A stretch of 64,000 bases of DNA from positions 62,001 through 126,000 of the forward strand of contig NZ_JAHVAB010000058.1 of the NCBI RefSeq assembly GCF_019264445.1. Direction: 5' to 3'. The notes below the pieces were generated by a model that was given only the letters and a program-made list of their open reading frames with translations, was not told where the DNA came from and did not search any database. Source of the DNA: Hydrogenophaga sp. (GTDB lineage: Bacteria > Pseudomonadota > Gammaproteobacteria > Burkholderiales > Burkholderiaceae_C). Each line of letters starts with the position of its first letter. Position 1 is the stretch's first letter. This document shows, piece after piece, positions 6,843-15,622 of this stretch. The position numbers and the translations under genes were made by a program.

Positions 6843-9163
6843 AGCGATCGATTCCCTCGTCGTCACCCGCTGCGGTGAGTGCAGTGGCCGCGAACGAACG
6901 TACACCGGTCGTTCCGTCGGCCATCGTGGCGGCCACGTCAGACAGTCTGCCCAAGCAGGCGCATGCGTTGGCGCGCGCCCGGGCATTCGCCGAACCTTTG
7001 CTCGACAGCGAGCAACTGGACACTGGCGAGAACACCCTTGCCCATGCCGACGCCGTGGCTGGCGTGTTGCATGACATCGGCGGCTCTGAAGCGATGCAGG
7101 CCGCGGCGTATCTGGTCTACGCTTGCCAACATCTCAACCGCCCGCAGGAAGTGATTGCCAAGGCCTTTGGTGACAACTTCGCGGCGCTGGCCGTGGAAAC
7201 CACCAAGCTGGTGCAACTGCAGCGGCAGGCCCGCATCAAGGCGGCAGCAGCGTCTGCGAAAAAAGAGGTCGAGCGCCTGGCTGCGCAGGAGCAGGACTTG
7301 CCGGTGGTCGCGCCCGGCAAGGTGCCCATGTCAGAGCTGGCAGCCAGCCAGACCGAGAACGTGCGCAAGATGCTGCTCGCCTTTTCGCGTGACTTGCGTG
7401 TGGTCATGCTGCGGCTGGCCTCCCGGTTGCAGACGTTGCGCTACTTTGCGGCCACGAAGGGTGAACCTGGCGAGGCCTTGGCTGCAGAATCGCTCCACGT
7501 GTTTGCGCCGCTGGCCAACCGGCTGGGTATTTGGCAGATCAAATGGGAAATGGAAGATCTGGCCTTCCGCTTCCTTGAGCCTCAGACCTACAAGCATGTT
7601 GCCCGTTTGCTGGATGAAAAGCGCGCGGAGCGCGAGGCGCATGTGGAGCAAGTGCGCCAGCGGCTCGAGGCTGAGTTGCAGAAGCACGGCATTGCCGCGT
7701 CGGTGCAAGGGCGGCCCAAACACATCTACAGCATCGTCAAGAAGATGCGCGGGAAGTCACTCGGTTTCGAGCAGGTGTTCGACATTCGGGCGTTGCGCGT
7801 GATCGTGCCCGATATGGCCGATTGCTACACGGCGCTGGCTCACGTGCATGCAGGGTATGCGCCCGTGCCGGACGAGTTTGACGACTACATCGCCAAACCC
7901 AAACCCAACGGCTACCAATCCTTGCACACGGTGGTGCGAGATGCAGAGGGCAGGGCGTTCGAGATCCAGATTCGCACACAGGCCATGCACGACCATGCCG
8001 AGCACGGTGTGGCGGCACATTGGGCTTACAAGGAGGCTGGCGCCAAAGGCTACGCCGGTGTGTCGGCCAGCTCCGAGTACGACGCCAAGATCGCCGTCTT
8101 GCGCCAGCTTCTGGCGTGGGAGCGTGACCTGAGCGGCACGGCACAGGGCTTGTTCGACGATCGCATCTACGTGCTCACACCAGATGCGGCCATCGTTGAG
8201 CTTCCGCAGGGCGCTACTGCGGTGGACTTTGCCTACACCGTGCACACCGACCTTGGGCATCGGTGCCGCGGCGCGCGTGTCGATGGCGCCATGGTCACGC
8301 TCAACACGCCATTGCAGAACGGGCAGACCGTCGAGATCACGGCGGCCAAAGAAGGCGGACCTTCGCGCGACTGGCTCAATGCGGAACTCGGTTACCTCGT
8401 CAGCCATCGCGCCAAGAGCAAAGTGCGTGCGTGGTTTAACGCGCAGGCCATGGAGGAGACCACGGCGCGTGGGCGCGAGGCGGTGGAAAAGCTGTTGCAG
8501 CGTGAGGGCAAGACCGCGCTGAAGCTCGACGATCTGGCGGTTTCAATGGGCTTGCCTTCCGCGCAAGAACTGTTCGAGCAAGTCGGCAAAGACGAACTTT
8601 CCCTGCGCGCGATCGAGACGCACCTGCGCCCGCCTGCGCCCGAGGCGCCCTCTGAGGTGCCCGCATGGCTCAAGAAGCCTCGCAAGTCTTCCGGCCAACC
8701 GACTGGCGGTGTGCTTGTGGTGGGCGTGGAGTCGCTCATGACGCAGCTGGCCAAATGCTGCAAGCCTGCGCCACCTGATGACATCGGTGGCTTCATCACA
8801 CGTGGCAAAGGGGTCAGCGTCCACCGCACGGACTGCAGTGACTTTGCTCACCTGCAGCGCAAGAATCCCGACCGCGTGATCGAGGTGGAGTGGAGCGGCC
8901 ATGGTGCGCCAGAGCGCGACGGGCGAGCCGCCGTGTATCCGGTGGATGTGGCCATCGAAGCTCAGGATCGACAGGGTTTGCTGCGGGACATCTCCGACGT
9001 GTTTGCCCGCGAAAAAATGAATGTGATTGGTGTGCAGACGCAGTCGGTGCGTGACGTGGCCTGGATGACTTTCACCATCGAAGTGTCGGATGCGAGGCAG
9101 GTCATGCGTGCCATGTCCGTGGTGGGCGATGTGCCAGGGGTCAAGGTCGTGCGTCGCAAGTGA
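6839..9163 (+). CDS. relA: RelA-type (p)ppGpp synthetase
   Basis: This 774-residue long RSH protein has, in order, an N-terminal pseudo-hydrolase region, a synthetase domain (from about RPKHIYSIVKKM to HWAYKEAG), a TGS domain (IYVLTPDAAIVELPQGATAVD), a zinc-finger/conserved-cysteine region (AKCCKPAPPDDIGGF) and a C-terminal ACT domain. The synthetase carries EFDD at residues 346-349, the acidic ExDD motif of synthetase-only RelA rather than the RxKD of SpoT/Rel. The HD hydrolase motif is lost: HDVIED-like residues are replaced by VYACQHLN. It should make (p)ppGpp on stalled ribosomes. The ATG overlaps the upstream hydrolase stop. A SpoT is expected elsewhere in the genome. Confidence 0.95.
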   Translation: MKRSIPSSSPAAVSAVAANERTPVVPSAIVAATSDSLPKQAHALARARAFAEPLLDSEQLDTGENTLAHADAVAGVLHDIGGSEAMQAAAYLVYACQHLNRPQEVIAKAFGDNFAALAVETTKLVQLQRQARIKAAAASAKKEVERLAAQEQDLPVVAPGKVPMSELAASQTENVRKMLLAFSRDLRVVMLRLASRLQTLRYFAATKGEPGEALAAESLHVFAPLANRLGIWQIKWEMEDLAFRFLEPQTYKHVARLLDEKRAEREAHVEQVRQRLEAELQKHGIAASVQGRPKHIYSIVKKMRGKSLGFEQVFDIRALRVIVPDMADCYTALAHVHAGYAPVPDEFDDYIAKPKPNGYQSLHTVVRDAEGRAFEIQIRTQAMHDHAEHGVAAHWAYKEAGAKGYAGVSASSEYDAKIAVLRQLLAWERDLSGTAQGLFDDRIYVLTPDAAIVELPQGATAVDFAYTVHTDLGHRCRGARVDGAMVTLNTPLQNGQTVEITAAKEGGPSRDWLNAELGYLVSHRAKSKVRAWFNAQAMEETTARGREAVEKLLQREGKTALKLDDLAVSMGLPSAQELFEQVGKDELSLRAIETHLRPPAPEAPSEVPAWLKKPRKSSGQPTGGVLVVGVESLMTQLAKCCKPAPPDDIGGFITRGKGVSVHRTDCSDFAHLQRKNPDRVIEVEWSGHGAPERDGRAAVYPVDVAIEAQDRQGLLRDISDVFAREKMNVIGVQTQSVRDVAWMTFTIEVSDARQVMRAMSVVGDVPGVKVVRRK

Positions 9164-9191
9164 AGATGCGGGCAGTTGTGGTCTTCAATCC

Positions 9192-9200
9192 TGCTATACT
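9192..9200 (+). promoter_or_regulatory. extended -10 promoter of tRNA-Val(GAC)
   Basis: TGCTATACT: an extended -10 (TG plus one base) with the -10 box TATACT, ending 21 bp before the tRNA. No -35 match is seen at normal spacing. Confidence 0.5.
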
Positions 9201-9221
9201 GCGAGGCTTCGAATCGTTTGT

Positions 9222-9298
9222 AGGCGCGTAGCTCAGCTGGTTAGAGCACCACCTTGACATGGTGGGGGTCGTTGGTTCGAGTCCAATCGCGCCTACCA
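9222..9298 (+). tRNA. tRNA-Val (anticodon GAC)
   Basis: 77 nt. Acceptor AGGCGCG pairs with CGCGCCT, anticodon stem CCACC/GGTGG encloses TTGACAT reading GAC, the T-arm GTTGGTTCGAGTCCAAT is canonical, and ACCA is encoded. Confidence 0.98.
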
Positions 9299-9330
9299 AA
9301 CCGTTCCCCAGGGGTGATCCCCTGAAATGC

Positions 9331-9362
9331 AAAGCAGACTCCTCTGGTGTCTGCTTTTTTTT
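9331..9362 (+). terminator. intrinsic terminator after tRNA-Val(GAC)
   Basis: Inverted repeat AAAGCAGAC/GTCTGCTTT with a 9-nt loop, running into eight Ts. Confidence 0.85.
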
Positions 9363-9498
9363 CGTCTGAAGCGTTCCTCCTGGATGCCTTTGCACAGGGA
9401 AAACCCATGCCCGCAGGCCGGGGCGTGGTTTTTAGAATGTGCCGTATGCTCCCTTCAGACCACGGGAGCGTGTCCCATTCCATACTGAAAGTCCTGCA

Positions 9499-10041
9499 GT
9501 GCAAAAATCCAAGGCCGGTAGCGGCAGCGATCGTGCCCCAGCCGTGCGCGTGATCAAGAAGTATCCGAACCGGCGCCTATACGACACGGACACGTCGACC
9601 TACATCACCTTGGCCGAAGTGAAGTCGCTCGTGATGGAGAGCGAAGTATTTGTTGTGCGTGATGCCAAAACCAACGACGACCTGACGCGCAGCATTCTGC
9701 TGCAGATCATCCTCGAGGAAGAAACGGCGGGAGTGCCCATCTTCACCGAACAGGTGCTGGGCAACATCATTCGTTTTTACGGGCATGCCATGCAGGACTT
9801 TATGGGGGCGTACCTGGAAAAGAACGTCCAGATATTCATGGACCTCCAGCACAAGATGACTGAGCAGTCCACTGGCGCGAATCCGGAGGCCTGGAAGCAG
9901 TTCATGAACGTGCAGTCACCCATGATGCAGGGCATGATGGGCACGTATCTTGAGCAGTCGCGCCACGCATTCACGCAGATGCAGGAGCAGATGCAGAAGA
10001 ACAGCGAGCAGATGCTGGCAGCTCTTGGCCTCAAGCGCTGA
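9499..10041 (+). CDS. phaR: PhaR, polyhydroxyalkanoate synthesis repressor
   Basis: About 180 residues. It contains the PHB/PHA accumulation-regulator DNA-binding domain VIKKYPNRRLYDTDTSTYITL and the C-terminal acid-helical region, then a Met/Gln-rich tail (MQEQMQKNSEQM). PhaR represses phasin genes, binds PHB granules and is released as granules form. I place the start at GTG 9499. A GTG at 9439 extends the frame, but a TAGAAT -10-like box sits at 9433-9438 directly before it, so transcription may start downstream of 9439. Together with hbdH it marks PHB metabolism around relA. Confidence 0.93.
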   Translation: MQKSKAGSGSDRAPAVRVIKKYPNRRLYDTDTSTYITLAEVKSLVMESEVFVVRDAKTNDDLTRSILLQIILEEETAGVPIFTEQVLGNIIRFYGHAMQDFMGAYLEKNVQIFMDLQHKMTEQSTGANPEAWKQFMNVQSPMMQGMMGTYLEQSRHAFTQMQEQMQKNSEQMLAALGLKR

Positions 10042-10060
10042 GCCCTGACTCAGCTCTTTC
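10037..10060 (+). terminator. weak stem-loop overlapping the phaR stop
   Basis: GCTGAG/CTCAGC with a 6-nt loop, followed by TCTTTC. The short stem and broken U-tract make termination uncertain. Confidence 0.3.
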
Positions 10061-10085
10061 GGGGCGTGTCTGAGACAATCAGGGC

Positions 10086-11471
10086 ATGTCCGAAACTCTT
10101 GCCCCGTCGCTCACCGCAGCACCCAAAGTTGGTTTTGTCAGTCTTGGCTGTCCCAAGGCCCTGACCGACTCCGAATTGATCCTCACGCAACTCAGTGCGG
10201 AGGGCTACCAAACCTCCAAGACCTTTGCCGGTGCCGATCTCGTGATCGTGAACACCTGTGGCTTTATCGACGATGCCGTTCGTGAAAGCCTCGACACCAT
10301 CGGGGAAGCATTGGCCGAGAACGGCAAGGTGATCGTGACCGGTTGCCTGGGCGCTCGTGAAGGGGAGGGTGGCGGCAATCTGGTGCGGCAGATGCACCCG
10401 AGTGTGCTGGCAGTCACCGGACCGCATGCCACACACGAGGTCATGAGCGCGGTACATGAACACTTGCCGAAGCCTCATGATCCGTTCGTAGACTTGGTGC
10501 CTCCGCAGGGCATCAAGCTGACACCGAAGCACTACGCCTACTTGAAGATCAGCGAAGGTTGCAACCACCGGTGCACCTTCTGCATCATTCCATCGATGCG
10601 CGGTGACCTGGTCAGCCGTCCGATTGGTGATGTGTTGACCGAGGCGCGCAAGCTTTTCGAGTCGGGTGTGAAGGAGTTGCTGGTGGTCAGCCAGGACACG
10701 TCCGCGTACGGAGTGGATGTGAAGTACCGCACCGGCTTCTGGGATGGCAAACCCGTGAAGACGCGAATGTTCGATCTGGTTCGATCGCTGGGCGAGATCG
10801 CCAAAGGCTATGGCGCCTGGGTGCGGTTGCACTACGTGTATCCGTATCCGCATGTGGACGACATCATTCCGTTGATGGCCGAAGGGCTGTGTCTGCCCTA
10901 CCTTGACGTGCCACTGCAGCACAGCCACCCGGATGTGTTGAAGCGCATGAAACGGCCAGCCAGTGGCGAAAAAAACCTGGAGCGGATCGCCCGTTGGCGC
11001 GAGTTGTGTCCGGAAATTGTGGTGCGAAGCACTTTCATCGCGGGGTTCCCTGGGGAAACGGAAACGGAATTCGAGCATCTGCTGGACTTCCTGCGCGAAG
11101 CCCGCATTGACCGCGCTGGCTGCTTTGCCTACTCACCGGTGCCGGGCGCCACGGCGAACGCGTTGCCGGATGCCGTGCCGGACGCGCTCCGTGAGGAGCG
11201 CCGCGCGCGCTTCATGTCGGTGGCCGAAGCGGTGTCTGCCGACAAGCTGCGGCAGCGTGTCGGGGCGACGATGCAGGTGCTCGTGGACTCCGCGCCGGGC
11301 TTGGGTAAAAAAGGCGGTGTGGGGCGCTCCTATGCCGATGCGCCCGAGATCGACGGCGTCGTGCGGCTCCTGCCGCCGGAGAAGATCAGCAAGACCATGA
11401 AGGTGGGTGAATTCACCAAGGCGCGAATCGTGGCGGCGCAAGGTCACGACCTTGTGGCGATGCCTGTGTGA
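10086..11471 (+). CDS. rimO: ribosomal protein S12 methylthiotransferase RimO
   Basis: A 461-residue radical-SAM methylthiotransferase. The N-terminal UPF0004 domain has cluster cysteines in [20 protein letters not shown] and TGCLGARE. The radical-SAM core has CNHRCTFC, and the C-terminal TRAM domain starts near [11 protein letters not shown]. RimO adds a methylthio group to the conserved Asp of ribosomal protein S12. The absence of MiaB-type motifs and the [15 protein letters not shown] opening distinguish it from MiaB. The ATG lies only 7 bp after a GACAAT that could be a -10 box, so the message may have a very short or no leader. Confidence 0.96.
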   Translation: MSETLAPSLTAAPKVGFVSLGCPKALTDSELILTQLSAEGYQTSKTFAGADLVIVNTCGFIDDAVRESLDTIGEALAENGKVIVTGCLGAREGEGGGNLVRQMHPSVLAVTGPHATHEVMSAVHEHLPKPHDPFVDLVPPQGIKLTPKHYAYLKISEGCNHRCTFCIIPSMRGDLVSRPIGDVLTEARKLFESGVKELLVVSQDTSAYGVDVKYRTGFWDGKPVKTRMFDLVRSLGEIAKGYGAWVRLHYVYPYPHVDDIIPLMAEGLCLPYLDVPLQHSHPDVLKRMKRPASGEKNLERIARWRELCPEIVVRSTFIAGFPGETETEFEHLLDFLREARIDRAGCFAYSPVPGATANALPDAVPDALREERRARFMSVAEAVSADKLRQRVGATMQVLVDSAPGLGKKGGVGRSYADAPEIDGVVRLLPPEKISKTMKVGEFTKARIVAAQGHDLVAMPV

Positions 11472-11583
11472 CCACCGTCGAATCGCTGGCGTGTGAGCCG
11501 CAGCCCGTTCAATGAGTGCTTCAAAAGATGAAGCAACAACCCTCGGTGGTGTTGATCGGTGCGAGCGGCAGCGCGATGAGCGC

Positions 11584-11623
11584 AAAAGAAAAGGGCTTGC
11601 AAACGTCACGTTTGCAAGCCCTT
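11584..11623 (-). terminator. strong intrinsic terminator of tRNA-Leu
   Basis: A perfect 15-bp inverted repeat (AAGGGCTTGCAAACG with its complement, 3-nt loop). On the minus strand it is followed by TTCTTTT. It lies just past the CCA end of the tRNA. Confidence 0.85.
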
Positions 11624-11628
11624 ATGAT

Positions 11629-11713
<85 letters not shown>

Positions 11714-11730
11714 ATTTCAGGAAAACCGCA

Positions 11731-11739
11731 ATTATAGCA
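11731..11739 (-). promoter_or_regulatory. extended -10 promoter of tRNA-Leu
   Basis: On the minus strand this reads TGCTATAAT, a perfect extended -10, with its 3' end 18 bp before the tRNA. A -35 at normal spacing would fall inside the first codons of rnr, and no good match is seen there. Confidence 0.6.
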
Positions 11740-11747
11740 GAGAAAAA

Positions 11748-14039
11748 GTGAACGAAAAAAACAGCCTGTTGGCCGAATTTGAAGGTGTCGTGTCAGGTCA
11801 TCGAGACGGACATGGTTTTGTGGTCCGAGACGATGGCCAGGCCGATATTTACCTGCCCTCGAACGAAATGCGGGCGGTCCTCCACAAAGATCGCGTTAAG
11901 GCACGAATCGTCCGGCTGGATCGCAAGGGGCGCCCCGAGGGCCGAGTGACCGAGATCGTCGAGCGCTCCGACTCCCCCATCATTGGCCGACTGCTTCAGG
12001 AGAGCGGTGTGTGGTTGGTGGCGCCGGAAGACAAGCGCTATGGACAGGATGTGCTCATACCGAAGGGAGCGACGGGCGCTGCCAAGCCGGGTCAGGTCGT
12101 GGTGGTGCAGCTCACTGAGCCGCCCGCGCTGTATGGACAGCCCGTGGGGCGCGTCAAGGAGGTGCTGGGCGAAATTGACGATCCGGGCATGGAGATCGAG
12201 ATTGCGGTGCGCAAGTACGGCGTGCCACACGAATTCTCCGATGCCGCGCTGGCCCAGGCGCGTGCGCTTCCTGACCATGTGCGCGCTGCCGACCACAAGA
12301 ACCGGGTGGATCTGCGCGATGTGCCACTGGTCACTATCGATGGTGAGGACGCACGCGACTTTGACGATGCCGTGTATTGCGAACCCGCCAAGGTGGGCAA
12401 GGGCAAAGGTTGGCGACTGCTGGTGGCGATTGCCGATGTCAGCCACTACGTGGAAACCGGCTCTCCCATCGACATTGACGCTTACGACCGCGCAACATCC
12501 GTGTACTTTCCGCGTCGCGTCATTCCTATGCTGCCAGAGAAGCTCTCCAACGGACTGTGCTCCCTGAATCCTGGTGTGGAGCGCCTGTGCATGGTGTGCG
12601 ACATGTTGGTCAATGCCAAGGGCGAGGTGCACGCCTACCAGTTTTACCCCGCAGTGATGTTCAGCCACGCCCGGTTCACCTACACCGAAGTGGCTGCCAT
12701 CTTGCAGAACACGCGTGGGCCTGAAGCGGCTCAGCGCAAGGCGCTCGTTCCGTATCTCTTGAACTTGCACGATGTCTACCGGGCGCTGCTGGCGGCCCGG
12801 GGCGAGCGTGGCGCGGTGGACTTCGAAACCACAGAGACGCAAATCGTGTGTGACGAATCCGGTCGTATCGAGAAGATCATTCCGCGCACCCGCAATGACG
12901 CGCACAAGGTGATCGAAGAAGCGATGCTGGCGGCGAACGTGTGCTCTGCGGACTTCATTCAGGAGGGCAAGCACACCGGCTTGTACCGCGTGCATGAGGG
13001 TCCGACACCCGAAAAGCAGGAAATCCTGCGCAATTACCTCAAGGCCATGGGCGTCTCGCAGACGATTGGCGACAACCCCAAACCAGGGGATTTCCAGCAA
13101 ATCGCGCTGGCGACGAAGGACCGCCCTGAAGCGCAGCAAATTCACACCATGCTGCTGCGCTCGATGCAGCAAGCGATCTACACGCCGATCAACAGCGGAC
13201 ACTTCGGGTTGGCGTTTGACGCCTACACGCACTTCACCAGCCCGATTCGCCGTTACCCGGATCTGCTGGTGCACCGTGTCATCAAAGCGATCCTCGCGCG
13301 CAAGCGCTACGAACTGCCGGCGCTGCCCACACCCGGTGAGGCGCATGCCAAGCTGAGCAAGCGTCTGGCCAGCCGCGTGAGACCACCGGTGGCGGGCGAG
13401 GTCGTCAAGAAGCCCTCGGCCGACACGCTGGCCTGGCAGGCGGCCGGTCTGCACTGCAGTGCCAACGAGCGACGTGCCGATGAGGCCAGTCGCGACGTTG
13501 AGGCTTGGTTGAAGTGCAAGTACATGCGCGAGCACCTCGGGGAGGAGTTCAGCGGCGTGGTCACCTCTGTCACGAGTTTCGGCCTATTCGTGACGCTCGA
13601 CGCGATGTATGTCGAGGGACTTGTGCACATCACAGAACTGGGGGGCGAGTATTTCCGCTTTGACGAAGCTCGACAGGAGCTGCGCGGCGAGCGGACGGGC
13701 ATTCGATATGCCCTGGGCAGTCGCGTGCAGGTTCAGGTGAGTCGCGTGGATCTTGACGGCCGGCGGATTGATTTCCGTCTGGTCAGCGGCAGCGATGACC
13801 TTGTCTTGCGAGCCATGCGCGACAAGACCGGGCAGCCCAACGCCACGGATACCGCCGTCGCACCAGCTCGCTCGGGCAAGGCTCGTCGAGGCAGGGGCGG
13901 CGAGACGGGCGCTCAGGCCCGCCAGTCCGCTGTGTCCCCGGTCGATTCGAAGTCCGCGGGTCGCAAGGCAGCGGGCAAGAAGGGCGAGCGCAGTGGGGCG
14001 CGCAGCACGGCGAGTCAGTCGCGCAAAAGCCGCCGTTGA
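11748..14039 (+). CDS. rnr: ribonuclease R
   Basis: About 763 residues from GTG 11748 (VNEKNSLLAEFEGVVSGHRDGHGFVVRD). The frame is open upstream through the antisense of tRNA-Leu, but an earlier start would lie inside a tRNA gene. Domains in order: a cold-shock-like OB fold, the RNB catalytic domain with the metal-binding motif DGEDARDFDDAVY, a C-terminal S1 domain (FSGVVTSVTSFGLFV), and a Lys/Arg/Ser-rich basic tail from about residue 700. RNase R is a processive 3'-5' exonuclease that degrades structured RNA. It is divergent from tRNA-Leu with only 34 bp between them. Confidence 0.95.
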   Translation: MNEKNSLLAEFEGVVSGHRDGHGFVVRDDGQADIYLPSNEMRAVLHKDRVKARIVRLDRKGRPEGRVTEIVERSDSPIIGRLLQESGVWLVAPEDKRYGQDVLIPKGATGAAKPGQVVVVQLTEPPALYGQPVGRVKEVLGEIDDPGMEIEIAVRKYGVPHEFSDAALAQARALPDHVRAADHKNRVDLRDVPLVTIDGEDARDFDDAVYCEPAKVGKGKGWRLLVAIADVSHYVETGSPIDIDAYDRATSVYFPRRVIPMLPEKLSNGLCSLNPGVERLCMVCDMLVNAKGEVHAYQFYPAVMFSHARFTYTEVAAILQNTRGPEAAQRKALVPYLLNLHDVYRALLAARGERGAVDFETTETQIVCDESGRIEKIIPRTRNDAHKVIEEAMLAANVCSADFIQEGKHTGLYRVHEGPTPEKQEILRNYLKAMGVSQTIGDNPKPGDFQQIALATKDRPEAQQIHTMLLRSMQQAIYTPINSGHFGLAFDAYTHFTSPIRRYPDLLVHRVIKAILARKRYELPALPTPGEAHAKLSKRLASRVRPPVAGEVVKKPSADTLAWQAAGLHCSANERRADEASRDVEAWLKCKYMREHLGEEFSGVVTSVTSFGLFVTLDAMYVEGLVHITELGGEYFRFDEARQELRGERTGIRYALGSRVQVQVSRVDLDGRRIDFRLVSGSDDLVLRAMRDKTGQPNATDTAVAPARSGKARRGRGGETGAQARQSAVSPVDSKSAGRKAAGKKGERSGARSTASQSRKSRR

Positions 14040-14059
14040 AACAGGAGCTGCAATCCCAC

Positions 14060-14998
14060 ATGCCAAGTTCTGCGGATTCTTCCAAAGTCGCTGCAAGCAA
14101 ACCCGTCAAGGCTGCGGCCGTGCGACGGCGCGAGCCTGCATCCATGCCCATTGACCGCGCCTTGAGGATTGGCGTGTCAGCGCGCTTGCTCCACCAGGCG
14201 CCTCAGGAACTCGGGTTTCGCAACAAAATTCTTCAGTATATCGAGCAGTCCCTGGCGCACTGGATCATGGAGCATGGCGCGGTGGCCTTCATGGTGCCTG
14301 CTGTGGCCCACGACAGCAAACACGCTGCGCGCCATTTGAAGGTGGAGCAGGTGGTGCAGGAGCTCGATGCCCTGGTGTTGCAAGGCGGAGCGGATGTGGC
14401 GCCGCAGACCTACGGACAGACGCCGATGGACCCGCGCTGGCAGGGCGATGTCGTGCGGGATCGGTATGAGCTGGCTCTGTTGAGAACTTTTCTTGCACAG
14501 AAGAAGCCGGTGCTGGGTGTTTGCCGCGGCGCGCAACTGCTCAACGTGGCTTTTGGCGGCACGCTCTACCAGGACATTCCCACACAATGCCCGGCCGCCC
14601 ACGCCCACGTGGACACCGACCTGTACGACCAGTTGGAGCACGACGTGACCTTTTTGCAGGGCACTGCGCTCACGAAGCTGTACCCCAACGCCTCTCAACT
14701 TCGGGTGACCAGCATTCACCATCAAGCGGTGGCGCAGCTGGGCAAGGGTGTCGTGGTTGAAGCGGTGTCGACGCTGGATGGCATGGTGGAGGCCATTCGC
14801 TGGACGGGCGATACCTACGCGCGCGGCGTTCAATGGCACCCGGAGTTTCACCACGGGCGGGATGCCCTGGCCGACAGTTCGCCCATCATGCTGGACTTTC
14901 TGGAGGCCTCCAGAGCCGCTGCGATGGAGAGGCTGACCCGCGGGCTCGAACCCGATCCTCGGGTCCCTCGACCGCCGTTGCGGCTGGCCAGCGAATGA
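14060..14998 (+). CDS. class-I glutamine amidotransferase-like hydrolase (peptidase C26, PuuD-like)
   Basis: About 312 residues. The catalytic Cys lies in GVCRGAQLLNVAFGG, the His-Glu pair in GVQWHPEFH, and LVLQGGADVAPQTYG is typical of gamma-glutamyl-GABA hydrolases. The first 40 residues are basic and Ala-rich, and the domain begins at LRIGVSARLL. I place the start at ATG 14060 with AGGAG 12 bp upstream; a TTG at 14036 would overlap the rnr stop. PuuD hydrolyses gamma-glutamyl-GABA in putrescine degradation, but no other puu gene is near, so the substrate is uncertain. Its position right after rnr suggests one transcript. Confidence 0.85.
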   Translation: MPSSADSSKVAASKPVKAAAVRRREPASMPIDRALRIGVSARLLHQAPQELGFRNKILQYIEQSLAHWIMEHGAVAFMVPAVAHDSKHAARHLKVEQVVQELDALVLQGGADVAPQTYGQTPMDPRWQGDVVRDRYELALLRTFLAQKKPVLGVCRGAQLLNVAFGGTLYQDIPTQCPAAHAHVDTDLYDQLEHDVTFLQGTALTKLYPNASQLRVTSIHHQAVAQLGKGVVVEAVSTLDGMVEAIRWTGDTYARGVQWHPEFHHGRDALADSSPIMLDFLEASRAAAMERLTRGLEPDPRVPRPPLRLASE

Positions 14999-15063
14999 GG
15001 GTCGTGAAGGCCGCCTCTGCGGGTTCGCATGCCTGAAACGGCTTCTACTTTTTTCACCACGTT

Positions 15064-15615
15064 ATGCGCATCGTCTTCTTCCTTCTTGAAACCCTGTTCT
15101 TCTTTCTGGTGGCGTGTGCGCTGCTGCGCGCATGGATGAACCACTTGCGGATCAACATGTCGGGGCAGCCGGGCAGGTTTGCCATTGCGGTGACCGACTG
15201 GCTGGTCGCACCGCTGCGCCGGCTGTTGCCGCGCGCCCTTGCACAGAGCCGTGTGGACTGGGGAAGCCTGTTGGCTGCCGTATTGCTCGCACTTGCCTTC
15301 GGCGCGCTGTGGCTTCTGCTGGCCGCCAGCGTGTCGGCAGCGCCGGGGTCCGCCGTGGCGATGGCAACCACGGTGATCACCATGGCTGTGCGCATCCTGA
15401 TCCGCACCGTGTTGCAGGGGCTGATGATTTTGTTGATCGGCTACGCAGTGTTGTCCTGGGTGCAACCCCAATCGCCGGTGATGGGCACGCTGGATCGGCT
15501 GTGTGCCCCGATCTTGAGACCCCTGCGACGCATCGTTCCGCTGGTGGGCGGCGTGGATCTGTCGGTGCTGGTGCTGATCATCTTGCTGCAGGTCGGCTTG
15601 ATGCTGCTGGGCTGA
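15064..15615 (+). CDS. YggT-family integral membrane protein
   Basis: A 183-residue hydrophobic protein with two copies of the YGGT repeat, each a membrane helix pair with a P-rich turn: LVAPLRRLLP and CAPILRPLRRIVP. Four or five membrane segments are likely. YggT proteins are linked to membrane or osmotic homeostasis and cell division in some bacteria, and their biochemical role is unknown. It ends 7 bp from the stop of the convergent nnr with no visible terminator between them. Confidence 0.88.
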   Translation: MRIVFFLLETLFFFLVACALLRAWMNHLRINMSGQPGRFAIAVTDWLVAPLRRLLPRALAQSRVDWGSLLAAVLLALAFGALWLLLAASVSAAPGSAVAMATTVITMAVRILIRTVLQGLMILLIGYAVLSWVQPQSPVMGTLDRLCAPILRPLRRIVPLVGGVDLSVLVLIILLQVGLMLLG

Positions 15616-15622
15616 CGCGTCA

